Assembly: GCA_003326205.1 (NCBI GenBank)
Contig: LWTK01000039.1
Span: 62,001-126,000, forward strand
Direction: 5' to 3'
Origin: Nostoc sp. ATCC 43529
GTDB taxonomy: Bacteria > Cyanobacteriota > Cyanobacteriia > Cyanobacteriales > Nostocaceae
DNA length: 64,000 bases
Shown here in pieces: positions 62,565 through 64,000 of the stretch. The stretch's first letter is position 1; each line of letters begins with the position of its first letter. Position numbers and translations under genes: made by a program. The notes under the pieces are model-generated. The model was not told the origin of the DNA. It was given only the letters and a program-made list of their open reading frames with translations, and did no database searches.

Positions 62565-64000
62565 ATGCCCGACCCTATTTTATTGGATGCTAACTCCTTG
62601 AGTCTGTTGCCTAACGATCCTATTGCCAATTCTCATAGTGTTATTTCTCTTGGCACATCAGATCTAGCGTTGTTATCTATTTCGGCAACAAGACAAGCTG
62701 AACTATCTCTAAGTTACGGGTTTGATGTTGATCCCATCGAACCACTGACTACCTTGACTTTTCCAGCCACCTCAGATGAAACAGACCAAACAATAGCCGG
62801 AATTGATTCTTTAACTGGACTTGCGAAAGACTATGTTAGTCCTTCTAATATTAGTAGTTTGAGTACAGAATCTGTTTCTTCCTCTAATACTTCCGAAATG
62901 TATGCTACTGCTGCCAGCAGTTTTACAAATGAGCGCTGGGCAACTGCACAAGGCGAATTTTGGAATGAACAAAAATGGTTAACAGGTGACTTCAATGGAG
63001 ACGGTCGAGATGATTTCGCAAAAGTTTTTAATGACGCAGGCCGAGCCGATATTGATGTTTATCTCTCCAGTGGTAGTAACTTTACAAATGAGCGCTGGGC
63101 AACTCAACAAGGTGGATTTTGGAATAATCAAAAATGGCTAGTTGGTGATTTTAATGGCGATGGACGAGATGATTTAGCAAAAGTTTTTAATGAGAACAAT
63201 CAAGCCAATATTGATGTTCATCTCTCCAGTGGTAGTAACTTTACAATTGGACGTTGGGCAACTCGACAAGGCGGATTTTGGAATAGCCAAAAATGGCTAG
63301 TTGGTGATTTTAATGGCGATGGACTAGATGATTTTGCCAATGTCTTCAATGACGCTAATCAAGCTAGTATTGATGTTCATCTCTCCAACGGCAACAGCTT
63401 GACAATTGGGCGCTGGGCAACTCAACAAGGTGGATTTTGGGACGATCAAAAATGGTTAGCTGGTGATTACAATGGCGATGGACGAGATGATTTAGCTAAT
63501 GTTTTTAATGATGCTAATCAAGCTAGTATTGATGTTCATATCTCCAGCGGTGACAGCTTCACAAATCAGCGATGGGCAACTGCACAAGGTGGATTTTGGA
63601 ACGAGCAAAAATGGCTATCAGGCGACTTTAATGGTGATGGGCAAGAAGACTTAGCTAATGTTTTTAATGATACTAATCTAGCCAGTATTGATGCTCATCT
63701 CTCTAACGGTAGCAACTTCACATATCAGCGATGGGCAACTGCACAAGGTGGATTTTGGAACGAGCAAAAATGGCTAGCGGGTGACTTCAATGGCAATGGG
63801 AAAGATGATTTAGCCAATGTCTTCAATGAAGCCAACCAAGCTAGTATTGATGTTCATCTCGCCAACAATTTACCAAGTTATAGCTCTATCAATGGTTATG
63901 GTTTAGTCAACGCTTCTGCTGCCGTCGCTCAAGCTATTGGTCAACCTACCTTTTCAGGTATTCCCGATTTAGGTGGTAATAACTGGGGGGCAGATTTAAT
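62565..64000 (+). CDS. FG-GAP/VCBS repeat protein leading into a probable subtilase (3'-truncated by window)
   Basis: The frame opens at ATG 62565 and is still open at the window end (478 codons seen). The first 117 residues are Ser/Thr/Leu-rich with no clear signal peptide. Six 53-residue repeats follow (62916-63869, period exactly 159 bases), each like FTNERWATAQGGFWN then QKWLxGDFNGDGRDDLANVFND. The DxNxDGxxD loop is a calcium site. After the repeats the text SSINGYGLVNASAAVAQAIG and GNNWGADL looks like the entrance of a secreted subtilisin-type peptidase; the catalytic residues lie beyond the window. The sixth repeat has NGNGKDD in place of NGDGRDD. Confidence 0.85.
   Translation, partial: MPDPILLDANSLSLLPNDPIANSHSVISLGTSDLALLSISATRQAELSLSYGFDVDPIEPLTTLTFPATSDETDQTIAGIDSLTGLAKDYVSPSNISSLSTESVSSSNTSEMYATAASSFTNERWATAQGEFWNEQKWLTGDFNGDGRDDFAKVFNDAGRADIDVYLSSGSNFTNERWATQQGGFWNNQKWLVGDFNGDGRDDLAKVFNENNQANIDVHLSSGSNFTIGRWATRQGGFWNSQKWLVGDFNGDGLDDFANVFNDANQASIDVHLSNGNSLTIGRWATQQGGFWDDQKWLAGDYNGDGRDDLANVFNDANQASIDVHISSGDSFTNQRWATAQGGFWNEQKWLSGDFNGDGQEDLANVFNDTNLASIDAHLSNGSNFTYQRWATAQGGFWNEQKWLAGDFNGNGKDDLANVFNEANQASIDVHLANNLPSYSSINGYGLVNASAAVAQAIGQPTFSGIPDLGGNNWGADL

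Noticed and set aside
1..64000. tRNA, rRNA, prophage or integrated element with att sites
   Set aside because: I recognised no cloverleaf, rRNA segment, integrase or phage structural gene on either strand. Manual reading could miss a tRNA, so a covariance-model scan would settle it.

Overview
The window looks like chromosomal DNA of a filamentous, probably heterocyst-forming cyanobacterium of the Nostoc/Anabaena group. The evidence is an AT-leaning composition, many HIP1 octamers (GCGATCGC), heptamer-type short tandem repeats between genes, a global nitrogen regulator (ntcA), the rbp-rpsU pair, and several cyanobacterial families (DUF3084, DUF3153, RRM-type Rbp). The placement is inferred from these features, not from a database match. 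No rRNA, tRNA or CRISPR array was recognised.

Layout. 0-15.7 kb is mostly housekeeping: an Uma2 nuclease, a UbiH-like FAD monooxygenase, a YebC regulator, a TnpB relic, a sugar-type ABC binding lipoprotein, a TrkA protein, a secreted EndoU-like RNase candidate, an aldo/keto reductase, a RuvX-like nuclease, a DUF3084 coiled-coil protein, ntcA with a perfect GTA-N8-TAC box upstream, then fabI, hisB and an ABC ATPase. 16-32 kb is an exopolysaccharide locus. A Wza-like export protein and a secreted beta-helix protein lie on the plus strand. On the minus strand are a priming sugar transferase, a Wzx flippase, a GT2, an acyltransferase, a Wzy-like polymerase/ligase, two GT4 enzymes and a Wzc-like tyrosine kinase. 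Together they form a near-complete Wzx/Wzy pathway. 33.6-39.6 kb is a single large dimodular NRPS (A-T-C-A-T-TE) behind a 1.5 kb AT-rich leader region. 39.6-64 kb returns to mixed housekeeping: GT39, rsmI, a PfkB kinase, a CysQ-like phosphatase, rbp-rpsU, an HI0933-like flavoprotein, rubredoxin, an AI-2E transporter, pdxH, DUF3153, argB, a nonsense-interrupted Uma2 gene, aroK, a DUF433/DUF5615 pair, LapA-like, DUF2227, mazG, a GluR0-like receptor with an altered pore, aldehyde dehydrogenase, and the start of a large FG-GAP-repeat protein that leads into a probable subtilase.

Genes not obvious from simple ORF calling include a 54-aa rubredoxin (46892-47056, minus), a 58-aa membrane protein (2743-2919) and the truncated terminal protein (62565 to window end). 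Repeats are abundant. Two copies of one MITE, 139 and 145 bp, are each bounded by an exact 10-bp target duplication. There are two further MITE-like palindromic elements, a 21-bp minisatellite and several heptamer arrays.

The observations I rate highest are the MITE pair with intact target duplications, a stem that pairs the whole Shine-Dalgarno of the rbp gene, the receptor channel that lacks a TVGYG filter, and the orphan NRPS beside the polysaccharide cluster. I did not find a clearly new multi-gene system.
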